From positions 248,001 to 312,000 of the forward strand of contig NZ_JACHFZ010000003.1 in NCBI RefSeq assembly GCF_014202075.1: a DNA stretch of 64,000 nt, read 5' to 3'. Made by a program: the position numbers and the translations under genes. Positions within the stretch are counted from its first letter, which is position 1. Every line of letters begins with the position of its first letter. This document shows positions 26,268 through 35,266 of this stretch, piece by piece. The notes beneath the pieces were generated by a model. The model did not search any database, was not told the DNA's origin, and saw only the letters and a program-made list of their open reading frames with translations. Source of the stretch: Brevundimonas basaltis (GTDB lineage Bacteria; Pseudomonadota; Alphaproteobacteria; Caulobacterales; Caulobacteraceae).

Positions 26268-28133
26268 TTACGAGCCCGCGCTGTCTTCCCAAATCTCGCC
26301 GGTTTTGATCGCGCGACGCAGGACATCGCGCTCGGCCTTCAGCCGGCGGAACGCCTCGTCCTGCCCCGGCACGCCACGCGCCGAAGTCAGGGCGTCTTCC
26401 AGCGCCGCCACGCGGGTGAGCGCGTCGAACGCCTGCGACCATCGGATCCGCGCCTCGCCGAGGGGCTTGTCTGCGGCCAGGAAGGGCGCGCCGGACTTTG
26501 CCGCCGCCTTCTCGACCTCGTGCATCAAAACGCCATGACCCGATTGCGCCAGATGGCGTCGCAGGGCCGCTGAGTCAAGGTCTTGCCCCGAGAAGCGCAA
26601 CCGGACCATCTCTTGCGCCAGGCCGTCGAGGGCCGGATCACCGAACCCGTGCGCGGCGATCGCCTCGAGATGATCATCCATCCGTTCCGGATCGTCGACG
26701 GCGCCGTGGGCCAGGGCCGCGGCGACCGGCTCGATCGACCGCGACAGCGACTGCATGGCCCGCGCTCCCTCGGCGGTCTGACCCAGCACGGGCGGCGGCC
26801 CGGCCCGCCACCGACCACCCGGACCGGTTGGGGCCGAGCCAGTCAGCGCACGCCGGGACGGAAACATAGCCTCGAACCGGTCGAACAGCTCGCGTCTGTA
26901 TTGTTCCGCCAGATCCTTGTCCTGCACCGCCGAGGCGGCCTGGCGCAGTCGCCCCTTCAATCCGGCGCGGCGCTCCGGCGTGTCCAGCGGCTCCAGCTCG
27001 GCCTCCTTCTGGAACAGCACCTCGGCAAACGGCCGCGTCGCCGACAGGGCCTGGCGCAAGGCCGGCGCCCCCTTGTCGCGCAGGATGTCGTCCGGGTCCT
27101 GGCCGGCCTCCAGCAGGGCGAAGCGGAACGACCGGCCCGATTTCAGCTGCGGCAAGGCCCGATCGATGGCGCGATAGGCCGCCCGCCGTCCCGCCGCGTC
27201 GCCGTCGAAACACAGCACCGGCTCCGACGACACCCGCCACAGCCGCTCCATCTGTTCCTCGGTCACGGCCGTGCCCATCGGCGCCACCGCCGGGATGCCG
27301 GCCCTCTGGCAAGCGATGACGTCCATATAGCCCTCCACGACCACGATGGCCTGATCGGACTTGCTCTCGGCCCCGAGGATGCGCCGCGCCTCTGGCAGGC
27401 CGTACAGGGTCGCGCCCTTGTGAAAGAGCGGGCTTTCCGGCCCGTTCAGATATTTCGCCCGGTCGTCGGGGTTCATCCCCCGGCCGCCGAAGCTGACGAT
27501 CCGGCCCCGCGCGTCGAGGATCGGGAACATCAGCCGGTCGCGGAACCGGTCGTAGGGCGACCCGCCGCCCTCCGGCGCGATCAGCATTCCGGCCTCGACA
27601 AGTTCGCCCGGCTTGGCTCCGCGCTGGACCAGGGCGCTCTTCAACCCTTCACGGTCGTTGGGCGCATAGCCGAGACCGAACCGTTCCCACTGGTCCTCGG
27701 GCAGGCCCCGCTTTTCCAGATACTCCCGCGCCGCCTTGCCCGGCGAACGGCGCAGATTGGCCGCGAACCACTTCTGGGCCAGGTCCATCCAGTCGGTCAG
27801 ACCCTGCCGCTTCTGCTCGCGCTCGGCCGCCTGCGGGTCCTCGGCCGGCAGGGCCATGCCCGCCTCCCCCGCCAACCGCTGCACCGCCTCGACGAAGCTC
27901 AGCCGCTCGGTCTCCTGCAGGAAGCTGATGACGTCCCCATGCTTGCCGGACGAGAAGTCGTGGAAGAAGCCCTTGTCGTCGTTGACGAAGAACGACGGCG
28001 ACTTCTCCTTGGTGAACGGAGACAGGCCGACATACTCACGGCCCTGCCGCTTGAGCTTCACCGTCCGCCCGATGATGTCGGACGGGCGAAGGCGAGCCTT
28101 CAATTCTTCAAGGAAGCGTTCGTCAAAGCGCAC
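26268..28133 (-). CDS. dnaG: DNA primase with zinc-less N-terminal domain
   Basis: The 621-residue protein starts at GTG 28133. The N-terminal region YVGLSPFTKEKSPSFFVNDDKGFFHDFSSGKHGD has the zinc-binding-domain fold signature but lacks all four ligands (the usual CPFH and CFGCG read SPFT and DFSSG). The catalytic core has GLGYAPND, FPILDARGRIVSFGGRGM and the TOPRIM domain (VVVEGYMDVIACQRAG, LCFDGDAAGRRAAYR). The C-terminal helicase-interaction region is present. It makes RNA primers for replication. I recall Ser/Asp replacements at these sites in other alphaproteobacterial primases, so this is probably lineage-typical. Confidence 0.97.
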   Translation of the reverse strand: MRFDERFLEELKARLRPSDIIGRTVKLKRQGREYVGLSPFTKEKSPSFFVNDDKGFFHDFSSGKHGDVISFLQETERLSFVEAVQRLAGEAGMALPAEDPQAAEREQKRQGLTDWMDLAQKWFAANLRRSPGKAAREYLEKRGLPEDQWERFGLGYAPNDREGLKSALVQRGAKPGELVEAGMLIAPEGGGSPYDRFRDRLMFPILDARGRIVSFGGRGMNPDDRAKYLNGPESPLFHKGATLYGLPEARRILGAESKSDQAIVVVEGYMDVIACQRAGIPAVAPMGTAVTEEQMERLWRVSSEPVLCFDGDAAGRRAAYRAIDRALPQLKSGRSFRFALLEAGQDPDDILRDKGAPALRQALSATRPFAEVLFQKEAELEPLDTPERRAGLKGRLRQAASAVQDKDLAEQYRRELFDRFEAMFPSRRALTGSAPTGPGGRWRAGPPPVLGQTAEGARAMQSLSRSIEPVAAALAHGAVDDPERMDDHLEAIAAHGFGDPALDGLAQEMVRLRFSGQDLDSAALRRHLAQSGHGVLMHEVEKAAAKSGAPFLAADKPLGEARIRWSQAFDALTRVAALEDALTSARGVPGQDEAFRRLKAERDVLRRAIKTGEIWEDSAGS

Positions 28134-28250
28134 AGCGCCTTATAGCGCGCGACTCGCTGAGTGGGCGTTTTTACCTTTTGTTAACTACAAAGGCGAAACC
28201 GGGACCATAACCGCCTGATTCAACACTCATTTTTGTGAGCATCTCGGAAC

Positions 28251-28270
28251 AATCCACAAGCCTGTGGATT
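28251..28270. promoter_or_regulatory. inverted pair of DnaA-box-like sequences upstream of dnaG
   Basis: AATCCACA (28251-28258) and TGTGGATT (28263-28270) form an inverted repeat with a 4-nt spacer. Extended on its right, the second half reads TAATCCACA on the minus strand, one mismatch from the DnaA box TTATCCACA. The site lies 117 nt upstream of dnaG in the 223-bp divergent gap (28134-28356), the obvious place for the dnaG-rpoD promoter. I could not pick a confident -35/-10 pair. Confidence 0.4.
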
Positions 28271-28356
28271 AACCATGTGTGCCGTCGAAGAAGCCGACGG
28301 CGATCCGCGGCGTCCCGACGAAGATCGGGAAGCCGCCCCGAGATTGAAAGTCACCC

Positions 28357-28623
28357 ATGTTCATCGCCATCGCCCGTCCGGCGGTGGAGCCTCAAGGCCC
28401 CGACGCCGTCGCCGTCCCCGGCTCCCCCGCCATCGCTGAACTGCCGCCCCGCGCCCTGCACGCGCGGCTGCTCGAGAACGCCGCCCTGCGCCGCCGGCGC
28501 GGGCTCGAGCGACGCCGCAGCAACCGCATGGAGGACGCCGACTACTGGCTCAACGCCGCGCCAGTGGCCGTCCGCAAGGCCAGCGCCTTGCGCGAAGAAA
28601 AGAGCTTCGCGCCGCTGCCCTGA
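28357..28623 (+). CDS. 88-residue hypothetical protein
   Basis: The product starts MFIAIARPAVEPQGPDAV and contains ALHARLLENAALRRRRGLERRRSNRMEDADYWLNAA, a strongly basic helical segment. No family is recognised. The balanced composition and the position in a divergent pair with dnaG argue for a real gene, but no strong ribosome site is visible. Confidence 0.45.
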   Translation: MFIAIARPAVEPQGPDAVAVPGSPAIAELPPRALHARLLENAALRRRRGLERRRSNRMEDADYWLNAAPVAVRKASALREEKSFAPLP

Positions 28624-28715
28624 GCCAATGCCCGGACATCCGGCCGCACAGCCGGCCTTCACCTGCGCCCGTGACCGTGCTTGGCTGCGGTCGGGGACCG
28701 GGGCCGGAGACCGTC

Positions 28716-29183
28716 ATGAAACCACTGATCATCGCCGCCGCTCTCGCCGCCGCCCTGGCGGGTTCTCCCGTTCTGGCCCAGGGCGCCTGGCGCGCCCATT
28801 CGCCCGAAGTCGAGACCGTCGACGCCGCCGTCCGCGCCCCGCTCGAGGCCTATCTGCGCGGCCACGCCACGGGCTCGGCCGACGAATTCCGCCCTGCCTT
28901 CCATCCAGACGCCGAGCTGTGGGGCATGCGTGGTGGAACCCTGATACGCATGACCGCCGAGGACTATATCGGCCGCGCCTCCGGCGCCCCGCCGGCCGAC
29001 GAGGCTCAACGCCAGCGCTGGATCGAGAGCATCGACATCACCGGCGACACCGCCGTGGCCAAGATCATCCTCGACTATCCGGCCGTCCGCTTTACCGACT
29101 ACATGGCCCTGTCCCGGATCGACGGACGCTGGGTCATCGTCAACAAGATGTTCCAGGCCGAACCGAAGACTCCGCCGGCCTGA
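28716..29183 (+). CDS. secreted NTF2-like / putative lumazine-binding family protein
   Basis: From ATG 28716, behind GGAG, the product has 155 residues. The signal peptide is MKPLIIAAALAAALAGSPVLAQG. The mature part is an NTF2-like cone: VRAPLEAYLRGHATGSADEFRPAFHPDAELWGM, YIGRASGAPP, WIESIDITGDTAVAKIILDYPAVRFTDYMALSRIDGRWVIVNKMFQ, the pattern of the putative lumazine-binding (SnoaL-like) family. Ligand or reaction is unknown. Export to the periplasm is expected. Confidence 0.8.
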   Translation: MKPLIIAAALAAALAGSPVLAQGAWRAHSPEVETVDAAVRAPLEAYLRGHATGSADEFRPAFHPDAELWGMRGGTLIRMTAEDYIGRASGAPPADEAQRQRWIESIDITGDTAVAKIILDYPAVRFTDYMALSRIDGRWVIVNKMFQAEPKTPPA

Positions 29184-29541
29184 CCCCGGTCCAGCCCTGA
29201 GCCGCCGTTATCCCGGGGCCTGGTCCCGGGATGAAGGGCGTGGCCAAAACCCTACCAACCGATACCCTGTCATCCCGACACTTCCGACCACTTCCCGGTC
29301 ATCCCGCCCCCTCTTTTCCGAGGCCCGGAAGCGCACGCCCCTCGCCTGCGTCCGATCCTGACGCAAGCCTGTGCTTCAATGCTCAAAGCCCCACCAGGCC
29401 TGGTCTTTGACAGCCCTGCCCCCCGCCGGCGCCGCTTCCAGGCCCGGTTTCCGCCCAACCGGACGTTCGAGTCCAATCAACCGGACTCGTACATCACACT
29501 TTTTCAGTGGCGCCCTGCCATCCCGGTCACCCTGGGCGGCT
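29184..29541. other. 358-bp convergent intergenic region with one palindrome
   Basis: The gap lies between the ends of the NTF2-like gene and carA. It holds a 21-bp imperfect palindrome at 29211-29231 (TCCCGGGGCC then GGTCCCGGGA), of a type often dispersed in such genomes, and several CATCCCG strings. No open frame has protein-like composition, and no T-tailed hairpin for either gene was found. Confidence 0.5.
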
Positions 29542-30702
29542 TCAGCCCTTCATCGAGTCGGCGAAGCGCTGGAACAGATACAGGCTGTCGGTCGGCCCCG
29601 GCGACGCCTCCGGGTGATGCTGCACGCTGAACACCGGCTTGTCCTTCAGGGCGATGCCGCAGTTGGTGCCGTCGAACAGGCTGACGTGGGTCTCGACCAC
29701 GGCGTCCGGCAGGCTGTCGCGGTCCACGGTGAAACCATGGTTCATCGACACGATCTCGACCTTGCCGGTGGTCAGGTCCTTGACCGGGTGATTGGCCCCG
29801 TGGTGGCCCTGATCCATCTTGACGGTTCGGGCGCCCAGCGCCAGCGCCAGCATCTGGTGGCCGAGGCAAATGCCGAACACCGGCTTGCCGCTGTCGACCA
29901 GCTTGCGGATTTCCGGCACCGCATAGGCGCCGGTCGCGGCCGGATCGCCCGGTCCGTTCGACAGCACCACCCCGTCGGGCTTGCGCGCCAGAATGGCCTC
30001 GGCCGTCGTATCGGCCGGCACCACGGTGATCTTCGCCCCCGTTGAGGCCAACGCCCGCAGGATATTGCGCTTAACGCCGTAGTCGACAACCACCACCGAC
30101 TTGTCGCCGGCGTCAACACGCGGATGGCCTTCCGGCCAGTCCCACAGCCCCTCGTCCCAGTCGAACGACTGCAGGGTCGAGGCGTCCTTGGCCAGGTCCA
30201 GCCCGACCAGCCCGGACCACGCCTTCGCCTGCGCCACGAGGGCGTCCAGATCGAAGCGGCCCTCCGGATCGTGGGCGATGACCGCGTGCGGCGCGCCCGC
30301 GTCGCGAATACGGGCGGTCAGCGAGCGGGTGTCGACCCCCGCCAGCCCGACCACGCCGCGCCGCTTCATCCAGGCGTCGAAATCGCTCTCGCTGCGCCAG
30401 TTGGCCGGGTCGGTCGGCACGTCGCGGAAGATCGCGCCGCGCGCCGAGGTGTCCGCCCCCCCGCCGATCTGCTCCACGTCCTCCACATTCACCCCCGTGT
30501 TTCCGACGTGCGGGAAGGTGAAGGCGAGGATCTGGCTCATGTACGACGGGTCGGTCAGGATCTCCTGATACCCCGTCATGGCGGTGTTGAAGACGACCTC
30601 GCCGAGGGCCGAGCCGGTCGCGCCGCAGCCGAGGCCCTGCAGGATGGTTCCGTCCGCCAGCGCCAGCACGCCGGTGACGCCGGGAAGAAGCTTGGTGTTC
30701 AT
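29542..30702 (-). CDS. carA: carbamoyl-phosphate synthase small (glutaminase) subunit
   Basis: From ATG 30702, with GGAGG before it, the product has 386 residues. The N-terminal domain shows [33 protein letters not shown], and the class I amidotransferase domain has [16 protein letters not shown] (nucleophile Cys), GANHPVKD, and [14 protein letters not shown] (His and Glu of the triad). CarA frees ammonia from glutamine and channels it to CarB for carbamoyl phosphate, feeding arginine and pyrimidine synthesis. carB lies 4.6 kb away on the opposite strand, so the subunits are not in one operon here. Confidence 0.97.
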   Translation of the reverse strand: MNTKLLPGVTGVLALADGTILQGLGCGATGSALGEVVFNTAMTGYQEILTDPSYMSQILAFTFPHVGNTGVNVEDVEQIGGGADTSARGAIFRDVPTDPANWRSESDFDAWMKRRGVVGLAGVDTRSLTARIRDAGAPHAVIAHDPEGRFDLDALVAQAKAWSGLVGLDLAKDASTLQSFDWDEGLWDWPEGHPRVDAGDKSVVVVDYGVKRNILRALASTGAKITVVPADTTAEAILARKPDGVVLSNGPGDPAATGAYAVPEIRKLVDSGKPVFGICLGHQMLALALGARTVKMDQGHHGANHPVKDLTTGKVEIVSMNHGFTVDRDSLPDAVVETHVSLFDGTNCGIALKDKPVFSVQHHPEASPGPTDSLYLFQRFADSMKG

Positions 30703-30748
30703 GGCGACCTCCGTATCACCGAATCCCGGCGAGCAAACGGCGCGGTGG

Positions 30749-32086
30749 TTAGGCGTCGCCCGCCGCCGGGTCAACGCGCGGCGGCGACTTTCTCAGGAAC
30801 GCCAGCCATGCGAGGCTCGTCACGACGAAGAACCCGACAGTCGGCAGGATATATCCCGGCGCCGCCGCGGCCACCGCGGCCGTGGCGAACAGGAAGCCGA
30901 CGACGGCCACGATCCGCGCCTTGGATCGACGCGTCATCTGAAACAGTGCGGCCGAGCAGATGGCGTAGACCGCGAGGCTGAGCACCGCCGTCACGCCGAC
31001 CAGCATGCCGAACTGCCCGCCGAGCGTCGGCTGCCCCGAGATCACCGCCACTACGCTCATGATCGCGCCGCCCAGCAGCGGATTGGCGACCGGCGTGCGT
31101 TCGCCGGCGCCGAACCCGCTCGGCAGATAGCCCTTCCGCGCCGCCGACCGCGCTGTCTCTCCGCCCAGCATGACCCAGCCGCCGACGGTGCCGATCGTCT
31201 TGACGACGGCGCAGACCGCCACCACCCCGGCGATCGAGGCCCCGAACACCCGCGACGCAAGGTCCGCGTAAGGGCTGGTCGAATTCGCCAGCACATCGGC
31301 CGGAATGACCCCGAACACCGCCACGGTCGCGGCGATATAGACGGCGGTCGCAAGCAGCACGCCCGCCACCGAGGCCCGGCCGACGTCGCGGGCGGGGCGC
31401 TTGACTCTCAGCGACAGGGCCGCCGCGCTCTCGACCCCGAGGAAAGCCCAGAAGATGATAGCGAGCGACGCCGGCACGCTCTGCAGGAGCGGCGTCTCCG
31501 CCGGACTCCACGAAGCCGCAAAGATCTGTGGATCGAAGGCCACGACCCCCGCCGCCACCGCGATCACGATCGGCGCCAGTCCCACGGCCAGCGCCACCGC
31601 CGCGAGCCCCGACGCCGTCCGCGCCCCGATGATGTAGGCGAAGGTCGCCAGCCAGATGATGCCGAGGTTGCAGAAGGTCGCCGCCACAGGGTCTCTCAGC
31701 ACCGGCCAGAAGAAGCCGAGATAGCCCGTGGCGGCCACGGCGATGGCGACGTTGCCGACGAGACAGGCGGTCCAGAAGGCCAGTGCTGTCTGATAGCCGA
31801 AAAACCGCCCCAGCCCCCGCTCAGCGAAACCCGGCAGGCCGTCCGCGTCCGGTTGCAGTCGGCCCAGCGCCCCGAACACCAGCGCCAGCGTCACCGCTCC
31901 CGCGCCGGCAGCCAGCCAGCCGATCAGGCTGGAGCTGCCGACCGAAGCAAGGCTAACGGGCAGCAGATAGAGGCCGGAGCCGATCATGTTGCCCGCCACG
32001 ACCAGCGCCGCCAGCCCCCAGCCCAACTTGTGGCGGTCCGACAGAGGCTCCTCGGCGAGCGGCATCCGGCGCGACGTGTCGATCAT
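30749..32086 (-). CDS. APC-superfamily amino acid/amine permease
   Basis: The 445-residue integral membrane protein has about 12 hydrophobic helices and the N-terminal APC signature [20 protein letters not shown] (GSG loop). Later come [27 protein letters not shown] (helix 6 region) and [27 protein letters not shown], as in AdiC/PotE-type antiporters. The start ATG overlaps the stop of the Rieske oxygenase gene (ATGA at 32083-32086), so the two are translated together. The permease may import the oxygenase's substrate or export its product. Candidates are amines or quaternary ammonium amino acids (inference). Confidence 0.9.
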   Translation of the reverse strand: MIDTSRRMPLAEEPLSDRHKLGWGLAALVVAGNMIGSGLYLLPVSLASVGSSSLIGWLAAGAGAVTLALVFGALGRLQPDADGLPGFAERGLGRFFGYQTALAFWTACLVGNVAIAVAATGYLGFFWPVLRDPVAATFCNLGIIWLATFAYIIGARTASGLAAVALAVGLAPIVIAVAAGVVAFDPQIFAASWSPAETPLLQSVPASLAIIFWAFLGVESAAALSLRVKRPARDVGRASVAGVLLATAVYIAATVAVFGVIPADVLANSTSPYADLASRVFGASIAGVVAVCAVVKTIGTVGGWVMLGGETARSAARKGYLPSGFGAGERTPVANPLLGGAIMSVVAVISGQPTLGGQFGMLVGVTAVLSLAVYAICSAALFQMTRRSKARIVAVVGFLFATAAVAAAAPGYILPTVGFFVVTSLAWLAFLRKSPPRVDPAAGDA

Positions 32087-33081
32087 CCATGGACCTCGGC
32101 AAGACGGGATTGGAACCAGGCCACGGCAGCCTCGTGCCGGGGGCTGAGCACCCCTGTATCATAGGCTCCGGCGGAAAGGTTGGCCTGGACCGCCTCGCAG
32201 ATTCCGGCATCCTCTGCGGTCAGCCGGTCTGACGCCGCCAAAGCATCGGTCAGCGCGGCCTCTCCAACATCGTGGAGGAACAGGTAGTCAAGTCGCGTCC
32301 GACCCGGTCCGACCGGCGTCATCCGTTCGATCATGGCCCCGTCGCGATAGACGTTGATCCCGAGGTTCGGCCACAGCCAGCCCCAGACGCCCGCCTGCGG
32401 CCCGTCGCTGGCTCCCACCGCCTCCTGCACGACCAGATCGCCGTCGACGCGAACCCGATACTCCGCGGAACCAAGCTCCTCCGCCAGCACGGGGTGGACC
32501 GCTCCGATGTGATAACCCTCCAGGTAGTTCTCGGCGTAGACCTTCCAGTCGCAGGCCAGAGCATGGCTCCGGCGGAGCGCTGGCGCGGCCATCTCCAGCC
32601 CCCGCTCGGTCAGCAAGGCGTCCAATCGGGCAATGTGGTCTTTCAAAGGCCGCGCTTCTGGGTCGAGGTTCACGAACACCAGCCCTCGCCAGGTCTCCAG
32701 CCGCAGCCCCAGCAAGCCGAACACGCGCGGGTCGAACCCCTCCGCGGCGCCGAAATCCGTGGCGGCACGCAGCCGACCGTCCAGCGCATAGCGCCAGCCA
32801 TGATAGACGCAGACCAGTTCGCCGTCGCAATGGCCGGCCGCACCCTGCACGAGCGGGCCCGCGCGGTGGCGGCAGACGTTGTGGAAGGCTCGCAGCGCCC
32901 CGTCCTTCCCTCGCACCATAAACAGCCGGTGACCGGCGATGTCCGCGGCGATCCAGTCCCCGGGGTCCCGGGCCTCGGACTCGTGTCCGACGAACAGCCA
33001 GCTGCGCCCGAACACGCCCACTCGTTCGCGGGCCCAAGCCTCGGGGCAGCCGTAAAGGCGGGCGGGGAGCGTGATCTGCAT
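32083..33081 (-). CDS. Rieske [2Fe-2S] ring-hydroxylating-type oxygenase alpha subunit
   Basis: From ATG 33081 the product has 332 residues. The Rieske domain has Cys70-Arg-His72 and Cys91-Val-Tyr-His94. The catalytic domain has ENYLEGYHIGAVHP, with His191 and His196 as mononuclear iron ligands and Glu188 as the likely bridging acid. Glu at this site and the short length are features shared with choline monooxygenase, carnitine (CntA-like) and glycine-betaine (GbcA-like) oxygenases rather than aromatic dioxygenases. Coupling to a permease of the amine/amino-acid class fits an N-methyl or trimethylammonium substrate. No reductase gene is adjacent. Confidence 0.88.
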   Translation of the reverse strand: MQITLPARLYGCPEAWARERVGVFGRSWLFVGHESEARDPGDWIAADIAGHRLFMVRGKDGALRAFHNVCRHRAGPLVQGAAGHCDGELVCVYHGWRYALDGRLRAATDFGAAEGFDPRVFGLLGLRLETWRGLVFVNLDPEARPLKDHIARLDALLTERGLEMAAPALRRSHALACDWKVYAENYLEGYHIGAVHPVLAEELGSAEYRVRVDGDLVVQEAVGASDGPQAGVWGWLWPNLGINVYRDGAMIERMTPVGPGRTRLDYLFLHDVGEAALTDALAASDRLTAEDAGICEAVQANLSAGAYDTGVLSPRHEAAVAWFQSRLAEVHG

Positions 33082-33121
33082 GGTCAATCAAGTCCCGGGG
33101 CCGTCCCCGCGTCAACCGCCG

Positions 33122-33946
33122 TCAGACCACGATGGTGTCCATCCCCGCGAACACGGCGTGGGTGGCCCCGGCGGCCTGGGCGGCCAGTCCGCGGTCGGGA
33201 CGCAGGTTGAGCAGCATGACCTGCGGGCAGGCCTTGCGGGCGGTCTGGATCAGCGGGATCGCCGCCTGCCAGTCGCGGGCGCTCTCGTGCTCGACGCCGG
33301 CGAAATCGATGGCCAGACACTGGGCGCGAACCTGCGACAGCCGCTTCGCCGCGTCCGCGTCCGGGGCGACGTGCAGGATCAGCCCGAGCGATCCGGTCTC
33401 GAAATGCTGGATCGCCTCCTGGATGGCGTCGGTCGGCGCCTGTTCCAGACCGCCCATGATCTCGATCAGCAGGATCCCCGGCGCGGACCCGTGTTGCATC
33501 TCCGCGCACAGCAGGTCGAACCGGCCGCCGCTCGAAGCCACGGTTCGCCAAAAGGCCGGCAGAACGCCGCTGTCGTCCCGCCCCAACCGCAACAGATCGA
33601 GCCCGTTTCTCAGAGTCTGGGTGTCGATGCGGATCAGGTCGGCCGGTTCCAGGGTGCGCCGCCCAAGGCCGATCAGAGCGCTCTCACCGCCCCGATGGCG
33701 CACGTTGCGCCGGATGCGCCGGGCGACCGGAGCGGAGCGGATCAGGTCAAAGACCGGTTGCGCCGCGAGGGTCACGACCAGCTCCCGCCGCGCCCGCGTC
33801 AGCAGGGTGAAGGTCAGGCTTTCATAGGGTGCGGCGTACGACCGGCGCTCTCCGATACGGGCGATCGCTTCCTGCAGGCCGTCCCCGGACGCGTCGGCGG
33901 CCGACGGCGGCGCAGTCGGTGCGAGATAGCCTGGGTCGTTTCTCAT
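33122..33946 (-). CDS. cytoplasmic protein of unknown function, EAL-like C-terminus at most
   Basis: The 274-residue protein has a ribosome site GGAGAGA before ATG 33946 and no signal peptide. The C-terminal half has ILLIEIMGGLEQAP, AIQHFETGSLGLILHV, QCLAIDFAGVEHESARDW and a terminal AVFAGMDTIVV. Its strand-helix alternation with an Ile-Asp-Phe recalls a degenerate EAL phosphodiesterase domain, but the EAL, DDFG and catalytic residues are not visible. An inverted repeat GGTCAA-N6-TTGACC lies upstream at 34029-34046, between this gene and the divergent HAD gene. Confidence 0.6.
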   Translation of the reverse strand: MRNDPGYLAPTAPPSAADASGDGLQEAIARIGERRSYAAPYESLTFTLLTRARRELVVTLAAQPVFDLIRSAPVARRIRRNVRHRGGESALIGLGRRTLEPADLIRIDTQTLRNGLDLLRLGRDDSGVLPAFWRTVASSGGRFDLLCAEMQHGSAPGILLIEIMGGLEQAPTDAIQEAIQHFETGSLGLILHVAPDADAAKRLSQVRAQCLAIDFAGVEHESARDWQAAIPLIQTARKACPQVMLLNLRPDRGLAAQAAGATHAVFAGMDTIVV

Positions 33947-34028
33947 GACCGTTCTCTCCTGCCGGTCGAAAAGACGGTCCCCCGCGAGAAGCAGACGCCC
34001 AAGGTGAAAAGATATCCCTGCTGAACGT

Positions 34029-34046
34029 GGTCAAGGCGCGTTGACC
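34029..34046. promoter_or_regulatory. GGTCAA-N6-TTGACC inverted repeat in a divergent gap
   Basis: Perfect 6-bp arms lie with a 6-bp GC spacer, 83 nt from the start of the leftward unknown gene and 75 nt from the HAD gene. The right arm contains TTGAC, which could be a -35 element for rightward transcription. It is a possible operator only. Confidence 0.3.
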
Positions 34047-34120
34047 AAGCCGATTCCCGGCGCGGGACTCCGCAGGGTATGGGGCGTTGACCGGGCCGCC
34101 GCCGCGCGTCAGGAGAGCCC

Positions 34121-34819
34121 ATGACCATCACCACCGTAGGCCTCGATGCCGACGACACGCTCTGGCACAACGAGACCGTCTTCCGACTGACGCAGGCGCG
34201 GTTTCTCGACCTGCTGACCGATCACGACAACGCCGAAATCGAGGCGCGGCTGGCCGAGATCGAGCGGCGGAATCTGCGCCTGTATGGTTACGGGGTGAAG
34301 GGTTTCACCCTGTCGATGATCGAGACGGCGATGGAGATGTGCGGCGGCGATCCGCCCCCGGGCGCGATCCGCGAAATCCTCGCGGCCGGACGCGAGATGC
34401 TGGCCCACCCGGTCGAGACCCTGCCCGGGGTGGACGAGGCGCTGGCCCGGTTGTCGGAGCGGTACCGGCTGGTGCTGGTCACCAAGGGCGATCTGCTGGA
34501 TCAGGAGCGCAAGCTGGCGGCGTCCGGGCTCGGCGACCTGTTCGCCGCCGTCGAAATCGTCTCCGAAAAGGACCAGACGACCTACGAGCGGGTCTTCGCG
34601 CGGCACGGCACGGGACCGGGTGAGGCGGTCATGGCTGGAAACTCGATGAAGTCGGACGTGCTGCCGGCGCTCGAGGCCGGCGCCTTCGCCGTGCACATTC
34701 CCTACGTCGTCACCTGGGCCCACGAGCTGGCGGACGCCCCGGACGGCCACGCCCGTTACGGCGCCCTCGACCGCATCGACGCCCTGCCCGACTGGATCGA
34801 TGCGCGGTCGGACGGATAA
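34121..34819 (+). CDS. HAD-superfamily hydrolase (phosphatase)
   Basis: The 232-residue protein has HAD motif I DADDTLWHNE, a helical cap inserted after it, motif II VLVTKG (Thr), motif III Lys in EIVSEKDQTTYERV, and motif IV-like AVMAGNSMKSDVLPALEAG (GNSxxSD). It would dephosphorylate a small phosphorylated metabolite through an aspartyl-phosphate on Asp9. The substrate is not predictable. The ATG lies 82 nt before HAD homologues would require any alternative, so the start is secure. Confidence 0.9.
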   Translation: MTITTVGLDADDTLWHNETVFRLTQARFLDLLTDHDNAEIEARLAEIERRNLRLYGYGVKGFTLSMIETAMEMCGGDPPPGAIREILAAGREMLAHPVETLPGVDEALARLSERYRLVLVTKGDLLDQERKLAASGLGDLFAAVEIVSEKDQTTYERVFARHGTGPGEAVMAGNSMKSDVLPALEAGAFAVHIPYVVTWAHELADAPDGHARYGALDRIDALPDWIDARSDG

Positions 34820-34935
34820 GCGCTTGCTCCCGCGCCGCGCCCTCTTTAGACCGGCCGCTTAACCGACAACCCGACCGGCCCGCGCAGGCGACGACGCCCG
34901 CGCCGGGTCCGCGCGCGCCACGAGAGGAGCTCGCC

Positions 34936-35250
34936 TTGACCGATGACGACGTCCCTCACGAGGAGCGCGACGCCATGATCCGGGCGACCCTCGCGGAGCA
35001 CGGGGACAGCGGAATTACGCCGCGGCACACCCTGTTCTACTTCTATGGGGACGGGGCGCACGACGACCTGAACGAGGTGGCCCGGCGGGCCGGCTTCCTG
35101 ACCCGGGGGCAGGACGACTGCACGATCCTCGAAACCACGATGGCGGTGGACGAGGCCTCGTTCTCGCCCGTCTCCACCATGATGCAATCCTGGGCCGCGG
35201 CCTTCCAGCTGGACTACGACGGCTGGGAATGCGCGGTCGTGACGAACTGA
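34936..35250 (+). CDS. rraB: RraB-family regulator of ribonuclease activity
   Basis: The 104-residue protein starts at TTG 34936, behind GAGAGGAG. It is acidic and has the RraB pattern: [59 protein letters not shown] and a terminal YDGWECAVV. In E. coli RraB binds RNase E and alters mRNA decay; the role here is by family. Only 16 nt separate it from carB, so the two may be cotranscribed. Confidence 0.82.
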   Translation: MTDDDVPHEERDAMIRATLAEHGDSGITPRHTLFYFYGDGAHDDLNEVARRAGFLTRGQDDCTILETTMAVDEASFSPVSTMMQSWAAAFQLDYDGWECAVVTN

Positions 35251-35266
35251 AAGCTCTGTAGAAACA

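Noticed and set aside
28269-28276. CtrA half-site TTAACCAT
   Set aside because: There is only one half-site with no partner at the required spacing, and it overlaps the DnaA-box-like palindrome.
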